From Phragmites australis (Eukaryota; Streptophyta; Magnoliopsida; Poales; Poaceae), in NCBI RefSeq assembly GCF_958298935.1, contig NC_084939.1:21751501-21815500 (forward strand): a stretch of DNA of 64,000 nucleotides, written 5' to 3'. The notes beneath the pieces were generated by a model. That model searched no databases, was not told the DNA's origin, and saw only the letters and a program-made list of their open reading frames with translations. The position numbers and the translations under genes were made by a program. Below are positions 34,720 to 47,293 of this stretch, in pieces (position 1 is the stretch's first letter; each line of letters begins with the position of its first letter).

Positions 34720-37700
34720 TAGAGGTGGGACTTAGGCCGTGCTTTTTTGACCAACCCAAGCACGACACGGCATGACCTAGCCCAAGCACGGTATGACACG
34801 AGCACAAACTGGTTGGGTCGGCCTAGCATGATTCTTGAGTCGTGTTGGGCCTAGATATGAGGCACGATGGGTGTCCTGGCTGGCACAGAAATGGGTCATG
34901 GCTGGGCCGACCCAACATGAAAATGGCTCGTCTTGCTCACTTGGACCAAATCCCACGTCTAGTGTCGCGTAGGACAGAGTTGATGCATGTTAAAAGCGAT
35001 AAGGATGGGTGTTTCATGGGCCAAAGCAATCAAAGGTTGGCATGCTGCATGCACCTTTTGGCTGCCTGGATGCATGAATAATTTTAGTGCAACGGTGAGG
35101 TGTGGATAAGATAAGAACGCGTGGAGCTATATTGGCCATCCAACTTCACTCTCGTAGTCTCACTCAGTCTCTTTGTAACAGCCCAAATTCTAAAAACCAA
35201 AAAAATCTAAAGAAAATAAAAGAGTTTTTCAAAACTAAATAAAACCCTAAGGGTATATGTGTGCATGTATGCATATATGAGAGTATATGTGTTATATGTA
35301 TAAATACATATATACACATATATATATATTGAAGGATATTTTTCGTTACAAAAGTATATATAAATGTATATTGGTTGATTGTTTGGTTTATTGGTTGATT
35401 ATGTGAGCTAATATAAAAATATATATAGTGTATATATATATATATGCATATATACAAGAGAAATATAGATTTGAGGGAAAGGAAAAAAGAAAAAAAAAAG
35501 CTTTTTAGTTTAAATAGGCCAAAGCCCATCTCTCTTTCTCTCTTTTCTCTTCCGGCCCACCCAACCAAATCGGCTCATCTCCTTCCCGCCCCTCTTCTCT
35601 TTTTGCCAGGCCGCCCGACCGAGCCAGCCCAATGGCCGTGCCCACCTTCTCTCTTCCGCGCTGCGCCACCGATAGCTCGGGTCACCTGTCATCGCCCTCC
35701 TCTCACCGTTCCCCTCCTCCCCTATCTTCTGCACGATATCCGACATGAACTCGGCGTCTCGCCTCAAATCCGACCGAGATACGGGGACCCGACCATATAG
35801 AAGCTCAGGATAGAGACCATGCGGGATCCGAGACCGCGCAGGCACCTTATCTCCAAGAAATCATGATTTGAAGATGGAGTTCGAATGAGATAAAATCGTC
35901 GGTGACCCCAAAACCCTAGATCGAGGCGGAACTAGACTCTTCTAAGCCCGGGGGTATATATATATATGCGCCTAACGAGGTTCCTCTAGAGCCCCCCAAT
36001 CTTTTCCCTTCGCTCTCGCCGAGAGAACACCAACCGAGAGGCCCCTGCATGTCACCAAAACCTGCTGCCTGCCTTGCGCCGTTGCTAGACCCAAGTGTCG
36101 ATCGCCGACGTCGATGTGTGCTCAAAACTTGTTCACTTTCGTCTGAGCTTCAAGAACCGCCGCTCATAGGAGTCGTTCGAGAAGAGGAGCGCCATTTCCT
36201 CTTACGCCGGTGAACGCGCCGCCGCGCGGGAGCTCACTGTCGCTCGTCATCTGGTCGGAAACGGAGAAGGTGAGCCTCGTTCGTTCGATCGAGTACGAGT
36301 GGTTTAGATTAGATCAAACGTACCCCTTCGGGTTGTATAGATCTGAGCCAATCATTTTGGTTTCGACGTGTAGGATTCAATGAGACTTAAAGGCACCATT
36401 AACCCACGCTGATGTCATTAGTAGCCCAAGTCAACCAACCATGTAGGCACCTGAGCTGAGGTGGCAGCCATGTGATGGTACCACGTCAGATGCATGTGCT
36501 TGCATGGTGTGACTAGTCAGCAATTCCTTTTTCTTTTTCAATTATCCCTATTGCTGATGTCATAATTATTATATATTGCACAATAAATTAATTTCCAATG
36601 TAAAAATAATTCTAAAAATATTAATAATTAGGAAAATAATTTTTTATAGGTTATTTATTTTTGGTTAATAATTTATATAGTTTTATAATTCAAATAAATT
36701 CTAGAAAATTCCTAGTAACATTAATTCATCTGTAGTTAATCTTTTTAGCTCTATTTTGATCTTTAAAAAAATCATAACTTGTCAACCGTAGCTCTGTTTT
36801 GACCCATTTTTTCGTTGGATTGTCTGGGAAAGCGTGTTCTTATGTGTGATGATGTTTGTTGAGTGTTATTTGTTTTTTTTATCTTAATGTTTATACGTTG
36901 CCTTTTCGCGTATGTTGCGAGTAGACACCAACGTTCCGGAGGAGCGAGAAGGACTGCATGATCAAAACTTCGAAGACCCAACTGAGTTCAGTGAAGGCAA
37001 ATTGTGTTCTTGAATATATTTATCTCAGTTAATAAAATATTTTATTTTACAAATATGCATGCTAATAATTTTATCAGAAATCCCAAGAGTTAGGTTTTAC
37101 CCTAGTTTTTCCTATAGCCTTGGTTATGGTTTGGGTTATGGAAGGGTAGATGCTGCTTAGCCTTGTTTTGGGATGGTGATCATGATAATTGTTTTACAAA
37201 ACTTGGTAATGGTCCTATGCAACAATGATAAAAGATGATGATATAATTTTGTTAGCAACACAGTATAGGGATCTAAGCATGTGGTATGATGAGACTAATA
37301 CATGATGTACGATTGGGTTCGTGGTAGTCTTGCTCAAATCTAAGTACCGGTTCATGGGGTGATATTTCCTTATAAACAGTGCAACTACAAGTCTGGAACA
37401 GGACGGGCAAGGCCAATTAATTTGCACACTATCAACATAGTGTATACCATTTGGGTGTGGAACTGAAAAGTGTAATCCCAAAGTGTTCCATTGGCATAAC
37501 ATGGGACTTGTATTGTTGAGGTGTATTTACGCGGCAGTGAAACCTTAGCGAGGATGCACATGCTGAGAGTAGCATTATAAAGGCTTTGCAGTGAACTCCT
37601 ATCGCACACCTTGGAAGCATGTAAGTATTTTCATCAGCCAAGGATGCTCAATGAAACGGGATAAAACGTCTTTTGGGTAAAGTGTGCGATCTCTACAAAG

Positions 37701-38940
37701 TATAAAACTGGTTAATCCACCATACTCATGGTTACGAGTGACACGGGAAACCTACCATGGTTAGAACTTGATGGTTTGGTTAGCTTGGTCAATTGTAATG
37801 GTGGGAATCATAGTTGAGGTGTTTTTAACCATAGTGGTGGGAACTATGATTAAGATGTGTTTAATCTTGGTTGTGGGAACTTTAGTTCAGGTGTTGAAAA
37901 GTTGGTTATGTCAAGCTGGTTGGAATCTTGAGGTGGTTGGTCAATTATAGTTATTTACTTAAACACAATTGCTTTTCAAATGTTTTACTAAATGCTGTTT
38001 TCTGTAGAAGAGCCATATTGCTATAATCTTGTTAAAGCTTTCATATGCATATTATTTTTTCATAAGCTAAGTACGATAAGTGCTCACTCTTATTATCACC
38101 AAACACTCTGTTGGAGAAGGTGTCGAGAAGTTCGCTGAGGATGGATCGTTCTAAGATGCTTTCTACATCGATCATACATGTGGAAGAGTTATAAGGGATT
38201 AGAGTATTCATAGTTCATTTAGAATCTACTTCAATTTCATTTGGTTCTTCGACCCTTGAAGGTCACTTTTTTAAGACGATTTACCGATTAAGGTATGGAT
38301 ATTGTAATGATTATCATCAATGAAGTCACTATATGTTGAAATTGATTCCTAGCCTTAGCATATATATGGGATTGGTTTGTTCCTTAAACCAGTCTCGACA
38401 CTCTCTCGTGCATGGAGACAAAGACATCGGAGGCCAAAGCGCCGACAACCTTCATCCAAGGGAGGAGGGGTCATCGCCAGAGTCTACACGTGCATGGTTC
38501 GAGCACGTGATCCGATGCGTGCAGGTGGAGGTTTGCACAGTGCTCGACGTGATCGAGGGCAGTGACGCGCGGTGTCGTGAGGATGCACGTGCACAGAGGT
38601 GGGGGATCAGCGTCGTGCTACAGTGTGGGATCGTGTTCAAGAAGGCTTCCATGAATGTGTCCTTGCTCTGTGGCGTCATGCCCCCCCCCTCTAGTAACAG
38701 CAGCAACCTTGTTGCTTCTAGTGGAGCTCACATGCGGAAACTTGGAGCAGGGTTGTGTCCGTGCTGGCCCAACACAAAGGGGCCCAACGTGCCATTGGGT
38801 TGTGCCTGGGCGTCATGAGAGATGAGTCGTGCCAGCACGACATGGGGTGCTGATCGTGCCTGGGAAGCACATCCCGACGCAACTCGAGGCATGACGGGGC
38901 CAGGCCAGACCGGCACGGCACAACCCAAGTCTCACCTCTA
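34720..38940. mobile_element. hAT-like element hosting a nested solo LTR
   Basis: Termini TAGAGGTGGGACTTAGGCCG and, inward from the right, TAGAGGTGAGACTTGGGTTG are inverted repeats. Flanks are CCAGATAC (34712-34719) and CCAGAGAC (38941-38948), an 8-bp target duplication with one mismatch. Subterminal regions are full of GGCACGAC/GTGCTGGCCC-type motifs at both ends. About 1 kb of element-specific sequence remains once the inner 35174-38400 segment is removed. I recognise no transposase. Confidence 0.72.
35174..38400 (+). mobile_element. Probable solo LTR (Gypsy-like, about 3.2 kb)
   Basis: The segment begins TGTAACAGCCC and ends CTCGACA, with near-matching flanks CTCTT and CTCTC. Long LTRs opening TGTAACASCCC are common in grass Gypsy elements. 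Its interior has an AT-dinucleotide tract (35250-35460), a GC-rich stretch, and no reverse transcriptase or gag. The mismatch in the 5-bp flank and the absence of a partner LTR limit confidence. Confidence 0.5.
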
Positions 38941-38972
38941 CCAGAGACAAAGACACACCTAGCATGTATTAT

Positions 38973-39393
38973 GGATGTGTTTGGTTCTCTGGATAAGGTT
39001 TCATAGGAGCTGCATCGTATAAGCAGGTTGAGAGGAAGCAGCAGAGTCATATTTATTGAAAAGAAAAGTATTTTGTTAGTTGTATCTGTCTGGATAGGCT
39101 GAGTTGAGTTTCTATTTGGTTGACTGTATGAGCGGATGCAAGAGTTGAGATTGTGATTGGTTAGTCATATGAAGATGATTTTGTGATACTGATAAGTGGA
39201 TCTGACTGTATGAGCGGATGCAAAGCCTACATTGCCAGGCCAGGTTGCGAAGCCTAAGCCAAGATGAGACCATATATTTACACATGTCAAACCATGCTGC
39301 TACAGTGAATGCAAGCAATCAAAAGAGCTTACTTTTTAGATTCTATGCATCCACTAGACCAAGATGAGGGAGATACGAAAAACCAAACACAAC
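38973..39393. mobile_element. Tourist-like MITE candidate
   Basis: The left end GGATGTGTTTGGTTCTCT and the right end, inward GTTGTGTTTGGTTTTTCG, are inverted repeats with the TGTTTGGTT core of Tourist-type elements. A 21-bp sequence GACTGTATGAGCGGATGCAA occurs twice inside (near 39122 and 39210). The target duplication is unclear. Confidence 0.5.
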
Positions 39394-39895
39394 TTATATG
39401 TATACGGCAGCTACGCAACCATGAAATGTTAGCAACCACTTAACTGAACCAGAAAAGCAGAGCTTGCAAGGCAGCAGCATACCCTGAAGAAACTAAAACC
39501 AGAAGACTTTTTCAGCTACCACCGGCCCTATAGACAAGAAGCCGCAACACATGCCTTGTTTATTTAGCATGTGTTAGTAAGAAGAAAAACAAACTGCTCC
39601 CACATAACGGGAAAAGAAAGTTTTTCTCCCTTTGCCGGTTCCAGTCGCGCGCCTCAGAGATCAACCAACAGGACATTTTAGAATTTCATCCTGATTGCAA
39701 CGTTCTCATCACCGGACACCAACCTCCGCCAGCCTTCAAACCATGCAGCATTACGATCCTAACACATAGCCCAAGATACTGCTGATACTCCAACAGATCT
39801 AAAGCAACCTAGTTTCACCCTTGAGCCCCCCAATTTATGCACATATATGTGCAACTCTAGTTACTGCACTTCAATTAATACATGTGCTATTGAAT
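39394..39895. other. Unassigned spacer
   Basis: Mixed-composition DNA without coding or repeat signal that I recognise. It ends at the LINE target duplication. Confidence 0.45.
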
Positions 39896-39910
39896 AGTAA
39901 CATAAAACAA

Positions 39911-42768
39911 ATGCTTTCTATGGAGGAAATTCTTTAGAAACAAAATGGAGGAAAGACCTTAATCAAAGAGAGTGACAACAACACAAGATTTTTCCATCTA
40001 CTAACTAATGGGAGAAAAAGGAAGAATATGATACTGTCTATGGAAACTGATCCAGGTCAGATCAGCTCTCAAGATAAAATTAGGGAACATATCTATGACT
40101 TCTACAAAAACCTTTTTGGATCTGACTCTAAAGAGAGGGTTAAGGTTACATGAATCCTTCTGGGACAACCATAACAGACTGACTACTGAGGCTAAAGACA
40201 TTCTGGTCCAACCCTTTCCTACTCAAGAGATTGAGAAGGCTTTCAGGGACATGAAAGAAGACTTTGCCCCCGTGTCTAATAGTTTCACTACTAACTTCTT
40301 TAAGGTCTTCTGGGACTGTGTCAAGGATGACATCTTTGACATGTTCAATGACCTTCATGCAGGAAGACTGGATCTGAAAAAGGATCATCTATAGTGTTAT
40401 AACATTGTTCCCTAAGGTCAAGGAGGCTAACACCATCAAGCAACACATGTCTATTTGTCTATTCAATATAGACTATAACGGTTTCACCAAGGTCCTTAAC
40501 AATAGATTAACACAAGTAGCCAATGAGGTTATTGGCCCAAGATAAACTACCTTCGTCAAAGATAGAAACTTTTTCGAAGGGGTGGCGATCCTACATGAAG
40601 TTATACATGAATTAAGAAGAACAAGGCAGTAAAGGATGTTGGTGAAAATTAATTTTGAAAAGACTAATGATAAGGTAAAATGGAATTTTTTTGATGAAGT
40701 CATGAAAGGAAAAGGGTTCCCTCCTAGGTGGATAGAATGTGTTATGCAATCTGTTAAAGGGAGCAGAGTCTGCATTAATATTAATGATCAAAGGGGATCA
40801 TACTTTAGAACCTACAAGGATTAAAGACAGGGTGACCCCTATCCCCCTTGCTTTTCAACATTTCAGCTAATGTCCTGGATGTTCTGATAGACAAAGCTTC
40901 CACCAAGGGCCTGCTCAAAGGGGTTGTTGACCACCTGATTACAGGTGGGATCACCCACATTCAATATGCTGATGGCACAATTTTGATGATTGATGGTTCT
41001 GATAGCTTTGTTCTCAATCTTAAGATCATCCTGTATTGCTTTGAATGGCTTTTTGGACTTAAGATTAAATTCCACAAAAGCGAGGTCTTTGCTTTTGGAA
41101 TGAAACAGGATGAACAGGAAAAGGGTGGCAAACATGCTCAACTACAAACTGGGATAGTTTCCTTTGAAATACTTGGGTATTCCTATCTCAGACCAACACT
41201 TAGGATCTGCTACCTCAATTAAGATTCTAACAAAAATGATCAAAAGGTTAGACCTATGGAAGGGCAAAAACCTGACCTATGGAGGTAGATTGACCTTGAC
41301 AAACTCCTATCTAACTAGCTTACCTATGTACACCATGAGATTCTATCTCCTTCCTATGGGGGTTTACAGGAAAATGGACACCGTGAGGTTAAGATTCTTT
41401 TGGAGAGGGGCAGAGGATGTGAACAGATATCATATGGCTAAATGGGTAGCCATATCCAGGCCTAAAGAGTATGGGGCCTTGGTATCCTAAACACTCTGAT
41501 AATGAATGAATGTCTACTTTTCAAATGGATTTGGAAGATTGCTTCTGGCTTTGAAGACATCTGGTATAAGTTGCTCAAGGCCAAATATATGCTAGATGGC
41601 AACTTCTTCACATCCAAGCAGAAAGGAGCTTATCAGTTTTGGAAATGCTTGCATAAGGTCAAACACCTATTTCAATTTGGTGATGTTCATAAAGTAAATG
41701 ATGGCAATAAGGTCTCTTTCTGGAGGGATGTGTGGTTAGGAGAGACTCCGTTAAAAACATAATTTTCTGACTTGTTTGACTTATGTGATGACCTAGATGC
41801 TACTGTCTCTGATTGCTGGGGACACAACGAGTGAGAGGTATAATTTAAAAGGAGTCTAACTACAAATGACCTGCTCCAATGGGAGGAGCTCTCATACAAG
41901 CTGCAGAATGTCCATTTGAATGATAATGAGGATGAAGTGGCTTGGGCTCTGGATAAATCAAAGAGATTTACCACCAAATCCTTGTACAAGTTCTGGACTT
42001 TTGAGGGGGTGTCTTACAAGGGGGCTATGACACTCTGGACCTGCAAAATACCACTTAGAATTAAGGTATTCTTGTGGCAAATACTACACAACAAGCTCCC
42101 AGTGACCACCTCCCTTAAGAAGAGGAGCTGGAAAGAGGGCACAAATTGCTGCCTGTATAATAGGCCTGAAGATGTTAGTCACATCTTCTTTGGTTGTGTG
42201 TTGGTACAATTTTCTTGGGGTGCATTGAGAGACATCTTTGGCTGGGATGGTCTCCCTACTTCGATAGCTAACTTATGGGCAAGCTGGCTTACAAAGAATT
42301 TCAAAATCACTCAAAAGCTAGGGCTTTTTCTTTTTGCAGGGATTGCTTGGGCTCTGAGACAGACAAGAAACACCATGTCGATTGAGAAGAGATTCCCCAA
42401 CAAGCCTACGGAAGTGCTGACCCTCGTTGTATCATTCGTGCAGAAATGAAGTATCCTACTCAACGAAGATGACATGGCTAAGGTGGACAATGCCTCAGAT
42501 CAAGTCCTGGGGTGGCTGCAAGGTTTCACTCCGGCTGAGGGTCCATCTTCTAATGTCTACGAGCTTTGACCTGGTGCCTTCGTTTACAATTTGTAATAGG
42601 TCAATCTGTGTATTTGCTACTTTGGTTCTTAGAGGTTTCGACCTATCTAGTATGCTGGTTTTCCCAACTATTAACTCATTTTTGTCTGTTTTCGTTGTCT
42701 TTTGATGATGTTGTGAACCTGCTAATTGGCTTTCAATATAAGTCAAGGTAACTTCTTTTAAAAAAAAG
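39911..42768 (+). mobile_element. 5'-truncated L1-type LINE with 15-bp target duplication
   Basis: A perfect 15-bp direct repeat AGTAACATAAAACAA flanks the insert (39896-39910 and 42769-42783). The insert ends in an A-rich tail. The plus strand encodes a broken non-LTR reverse transcriptase: NNTRFFHLLTNGRKR, then a domain with KVNFEKTNDKVKW-type sequence, an active-site region QYADGTILMIDG, GGRLTLTNSYLTSLPMY, FFWRG and NECLLFKWIWKI. It ends in a zf-RVT-type region WTCKIPLRIKVFLWQILHNK and CCLYNRPEDVSHIFFGC. The endonuclease part is missing. Stops and frame changes are scattered, and the second catalytic Asp of the active site is Gly. Confidence 0.92.
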
Positions 42769-42949
42769 AGTAACATAAAACAAGCTGGAAGAAATATGAA
42801 AGGCGTAATTGACCCTAATAGCCACCTCTTGCTCATATGCTCTGCTCTTAGTACGTATACATATTAACATAGAAGAAAAACGTGAGAAAGAAGCAACTAA
42901 GCATGTATCAACAAATGGGTCATCGAATTCTTTCCCATATGTTTTTCTC

Positions 42950-43345
42950 AATTAATGTAATAACAACTATTCTAATGTGGCTAATCTTCATACGCTCTTG
43001 ATTGCATTCATTTGCTTCACTTTCATGCCTAAGCTTACCTATGAGCTCCTCTACAGTGTCTTCCAATTATTATTTTTAAGAGCCGTAAGGTGCTCAATGC
43101 CATCAGGCAGGCTCTTCAATTCTGGGTAGTCTCCAAACACTAGCTTAACAAGGCATTCCAGTGCACCTTCTTCTATTTCGACTTGGTCAAGCTACGGAGC
43201 ACCCCGTATTGTGAGTTGTTGGAGTCTAGGAAATGACTGTGCAAAGAAGCACAATTTCTTCCCATCATAAGCCTTATCAAGTTCAAGAAAGCATAAGCCA
43301 CGTAACTGTAAGAGATAAGCTTTGGTCTATGGTTTACAACATCTT
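42950..43345 (-). pseudogene. 3' relic of a CC-NBS-LRR (RPM1-like) resistance gene
   Basis: The minus strand reads LRGLCFLELDKAYDGKKLCF, FPRLQQLTIRGAP, a stop, then a leucine-rich repeat with VEIEEGALECLVKLV and LKSLPDGIEHLTALK. After a frame change it gives EELIGKLRHESEANECNQER and MKISHI, the usual RPM1-type C-terminal tail. No NB-ARC or coiled-coil domain is present in the window. The upstream part is replaced by Copia-like sequence. It is a dead fragment of an intracellular immune receptor gene. Confidence 0.82.
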
Positions 43346-43414
43346 TAGATGGATTCGGTCATCTGTTTGAATAGGTTTACAGATAGAACTTGGAGATAAA
43401 CTCGATTGTGTATC

Positions 43415-44176
43415 CATGTGATTGATGCTCGACCACCCGGTGTCCGAGAAGCTAACCAAAACAAATCATGCGCTATGGAAAGCGCATGTTCTGCCGGCAG
43501 CAAGGGGTGCACAGCTTGAATCCTTTTTGGATGGTACATAAGTTCCTCCTTCGAAACAGATCGATGTCGCTGAAGGAGAGACAACAGTCAAGAATCCAAA
43601 CCTAGCATACACACGGTGGATCACATTGGACCAACAGGTTCTAAGCTACTTGTTATCTTCTCCGTCTCATGAAGTTTTAACGCAAGTCGTAGCTATGAAG
43701 TCTGCAGCACAGGTATGGAAGGTAATAGAGGGCATGTTTTCTCACAAACGCGAGCGCGGTTGGTGAACACGCACATTGTGCTAGCCACAACAAAAAAAAG
43801 GCAATATGTCAATTGCCGAGTACATAGGAAAGATGCGGGCGCTTGGTGATGAGATGGCTGCAGCAGGACGCCCATTAGATGATGAAGAGATGATCTTGTA
43901 CATCCTCACTGGCATCGACGTTGACTACAATTCAATCGTGTCCGCTATGATTGCACGAGTGGAACCTGTCTCAGTCAATGAGTGTTATGCTCAACTTCTG
44001 AGTTTCGAAACTCGGATGGACCTTCTTCAAGGTAATTCTCAGTCCTTCATCAATATTGCATCTCGTGGCGGTTGACGTAATTGTGACCATGGTCGTGGAC
44101 AAGGTTGTGGTCATGGCAACTTCTCTAATGGCGGTAGGTTTAACAGCAACAACAACAATAGCAGTAACAATTGTGG
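43415..44176 (+). pseudogene. Copia Gag (UBN2-type) fragment
   Basis: The frame reads LWKAHVLPAARGAQLESFLD, then LDQQVLSYLLSSPSHEVLTQ and AAQVWKVIEGMFSHKR. It shifts and continues MSIAEYIGKMRALGDEMAAA and DEEMILYILTGIDVDYNSIV through an Asn-rich stretch. This is the Gag region of Copia retrotransposons. It has stops and shifts and lacks LTRs and pol. It is cut at 44177 by the CACTA-like terminus. Confidence 0.8.
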
Positions 44177-44886
44177 CACTACTACATGTACACACTCATA
44201 TATCTCCTATTGAAAACCAAAAATACGGACACTACAATAGAAATAGTCATCCGAGCTGGGTCATCAGTGTCGACTAGGATAGAACCAGCACTGATGAAGT
44301 ATCATGGTCGTGGCTGGTTCATAGCTTCTCGTGCTTGATCATTGATTGAAAAGAGTTGAACCGGCTCAATATCTGTGCCGGTTCTTGGAACAAACCAGCA
44401 CTGACTTTTCTGTGTCAGCTGGTAACTATGAGCCGACACTAATACTGATCAGTACTAATTCGTATTATGAGCGACACTGATACTCGATCCCTATATATAT
44501 ATGAGGATTTAGCCATAGCCTCTCAATCCCTTGCGCGCCTGCCGATTCCACTGCCTCACCAACGCCACGGTCCTTAAAGCCCTGCTATCTCCCTAACGCC
44601 ACTGTCCTCATCCTTGTCGCCATCCCAAGAGCCCCACCATCACCATCCTCGTCCCTGGAGCCCCGCCATCCCCATCCTCATCCCCGTCGCCGACACAGCC
44701 TCCCCGCCGTCCCCGATGACGGTGAGCGCTATCGCTCCTTTTTCCCTTCCTGTGCGCCGCCGCTCTCCGCTTGGCTGATGCACGCGCAGTCGTAGCTGCA
44801 TCGCCATGCCATGGTTGTGCTGCACAGCCCGCCACCGAGTTGGGATTCCTGCGGTCCCTACCGTCAGCGAGTCCAAAATGCCCCTT

Positions 44887-44904
44887 CCCCCCCCCCCCCC
44901 CCCC
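44887..44904. repeat. 18-bp poly-C tract
   Basis: An uninterrupted run of 18 C within the GC-rich part of the CACTA-like element. Such a run is prone to slippage and sequencing error, so local frames around it are unreliable. Confidence 0.9.
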
Positions 44905-45034
44905 GCTCTGGCCCCGCTCCGCCCCTCCTCGATTAGGGCACATCCGAGGGCCATTGGCAGCCCGTGCCCCAAGGCGGCCTCCAGAGAAGTAAAATTTATT
45001 GATTTGCATATGCCTTACTCTTTGTAGATACCGC

Positions 45035-45980
45035 ATGGATCTAGTAGGTATCCTGGATGCATCTGAAGTAGCGTCTACATCCCGCCGCGTTGTGCCCCCT
45101 CCCCCCATGTCCTCCTGGCATATTCCTCTACGAACTCAACATCATGCCCTCCCGGTGCCCTCAGGGATGATCAAAATGGTATACCTCGTATTTATTTTGT
45201 TTGGACAACTAATAATTAAAAATTGTATAGTTGTTAAAGATATGCATATATTGATATAGGTGATTCATGCTCTAGTTTGGTTAAATTGAATGATTGCTCA
45301 AATAGAGGTTTGTACATAACCTGTTGTGACTACCACTATAGGTGATAGTGGTACAAGGAAGATATCAATTAGTTTTCAGATATCGACAAATGAAGAATCT
45401 ATCAATATTATTATCTCTGGCATCCAATCACATGAGATCCATGTGGCTCAAAAAAGCACAGTGGCAGCAGTTTTGCAAGAGATTGAGGATCGAGTTGGTT
45501 ATATTTTACCTAACTACAACTATTTTAAATTGAAAATGCTTGAGTAGAATATAGAGGATGTAGCTTTAATGACTATCAATTTGTTGCGGTTACATGCACT
45601 TGACACGGTTGGTGCCATAAATTTTAGCCTATAGTATTGTTTCATATATTATCAAATTTTCTCTTCATATTCATACTCTTTGCCAGTAGGATTTTTACAG
45701 GAATAACATGATGCATTTGGATGTTAGTTTGAGTTCACTCTTACGTTATGTCATGGAGCGGCCGGATTTCACAATGATTGGCCCAAAAGTCAAGAGAGTT
45801 TATAAAGGCAGGTATCAGGCTTATGTGGAGTTCGGTGGAGGAGGTTTTGCTGTTTATAGAATTATGATGGATCTATCCTTTTTTGCTCGAGATAGTGCAC
45901 TCGTTTATGCACTACGTTATTTGGATGAGATATATGGAGTTAATATCATAAATACCAACTATAAAGACTATATGATTTAA
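45035..45980 (+). CDS. Gene-like frames inside the CACTA element (unknown function)
   Basis: Three exon-like segments occur. The first is 45035-45178 (48 codons from MDLVGILDASEVAS, ending ATG|GTATAC). The second starts after an acceptor near 45341 and is open in two frames; the frame reading KISISFQISTNEESINIIIS looks more protein-like. The third, 45708-45980, lies after TTTTTACAG and encodes 90 aa including VKRVYKGRYQAYVEFGGGGF and ALRYLDEIYGVN. I do not recognise the family. The phases of exons 1 and 2 fit only the less protein-like frame, so the splice model is unsettled. It may be a captured host gene fragment or a CACTA accessory protein. Confidence 0.35.
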
Positions 45981-46500
45981 CGTGCACCGTAGAATCAGGG
46001 ATGAGTACATTTGCAATGTGTTTAACCTATGATGTGAACTATGATAATATTTATGTGTAGAGGTCGATGAACTCATGATTATGTGTGAATGTGGATGAAT
46101 TATTTCTAATCCATATGTATATATCTTTCTGTGATAAATGCCTATAAATATTTGAATACAAATTTAAAATCAAATTTTGAATGTTGTATTATTGAATTCA
46201 TAATTTATTTGTGCCTACAGAAATATCAGTGTCGACTTATCACACTAGCTAATACTGATACTCAGACTATTAATGTTGGTTCGTCTTATGAACCAGCACT
46301 GATAGTCTGAGTGTCAGTATCAGTTCTTTATTATAGACCGACATTGATACTTATTATCAGTATCGGTTCATAAACTGATACTGATAGTCTTATTATCAAT
46401 GCCGAGTAATTATTACTGATTAAGAAACCGTCACTGATGAACTATCAATACCGAGTAATCAATAACAATTTAAAAACCATCATTAATAACATTTTCACGC

Positions 46501-47293
46501 AATCGTCTCGGAAAAAAAGGCACGCGCTAGTTGGGCACATACCTGCAGCACAAGTAACGTGCGAGCACCACGCATCTCCTCGCGTTTACGTCGCTTAGTT
46601 TGCAGCATGCATCGATGTCGTGTCTGCCCGGCCGACAGGGTTACCTAACCAACCACCTGTTTCAAGTATGCGTGGTTACACGCGTCTCCGGCCGTCAAAT
46701 CCAGTCCCTCCCCTGCTGCACGCATGTCCTGGCTGCGAGCTCAGCTGTACGTGTCGGTCGCTGGGAGCTACTGCTCCGGCACCAAGAGGTTAAGCAACAG
46801 GGGAAACGTACGTACGTACGCACGTACGTAATCCACGTGACAGTACGTGTGAGCTAGCCTAGCCGATCGAGCTCGAGCTCGAGGCAACGGAAGATACAGG
46901 CAAGACTATTTAAATTTTCTAAAAATCTGAAAGGTACAACCAAAAAGACGGATCGTGCACATTTTTAGTCTCGTATTATTAGCGTAGGTGAAGAGATCAA
47001 ATTAAATAGAGTTAGGTCTTTTACCCTATTAAGTATATGTGGATGAGAAAATTAAAAAGAATACATACGTGCTCATTCACCTCAACAGATGGAGCAGAGG
47101 ACATGCGATACCTGCGTGAATGATCTGCCAAAATCCGGTCTAATGCCTCACACAGGTATGACCTCTTTTGTAGTTTTATTTTTGCAACGTGGGATGGTAT
47201 GTACGGTTATAAGATATAGAGATCATGTCAGTTGATAGTTCGATCACGACACGTCTCAACCATGAGGGTTTTTTTCTATATATATACCTATCG
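46501..47293. other. Intergenic DNA with a dispersed duplicate block
   Basis: The part at 46605-46855 is similar to 52950-53178. Shared blocks include AACCACCTGTTT, GACGTGTCGGTCGCTG-like and ACGTGACAGTACG. A CGTACGTA-rich tract lies at 46806-46830. The 85-codon frame here has no domain and I do not call it a gene. Confidence 0.5.

Larger units (their letters stand above)
44177..46500. mobile_element. CACTA-like DNA transposon, right end uncertain
   Basis: The left end is CACTACTACATG, following TGG. Both subterminal zones contain many short direct and inverted copies of a CAGTGTCGGTTCATA-like motif (44240-44490 and 46220-46470). This is the typical architecture of grass CACTA elements, with dense subterminal transposase-binding repeats. 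A matching TAGTAGTG right end is not visible near 46500, so the right boundary is approximate. The interior holds gene-like frames but no recognised transposase. Confidence 0.6.

Noticed and set aside
34964..35081. GGGCC/GGCACG-rich stretch as a structural RNA or promoter
   Set aside because: The motifs recur in inverted form at 38750-38930 and are explained as subterminal repeats of the hAT-like element.
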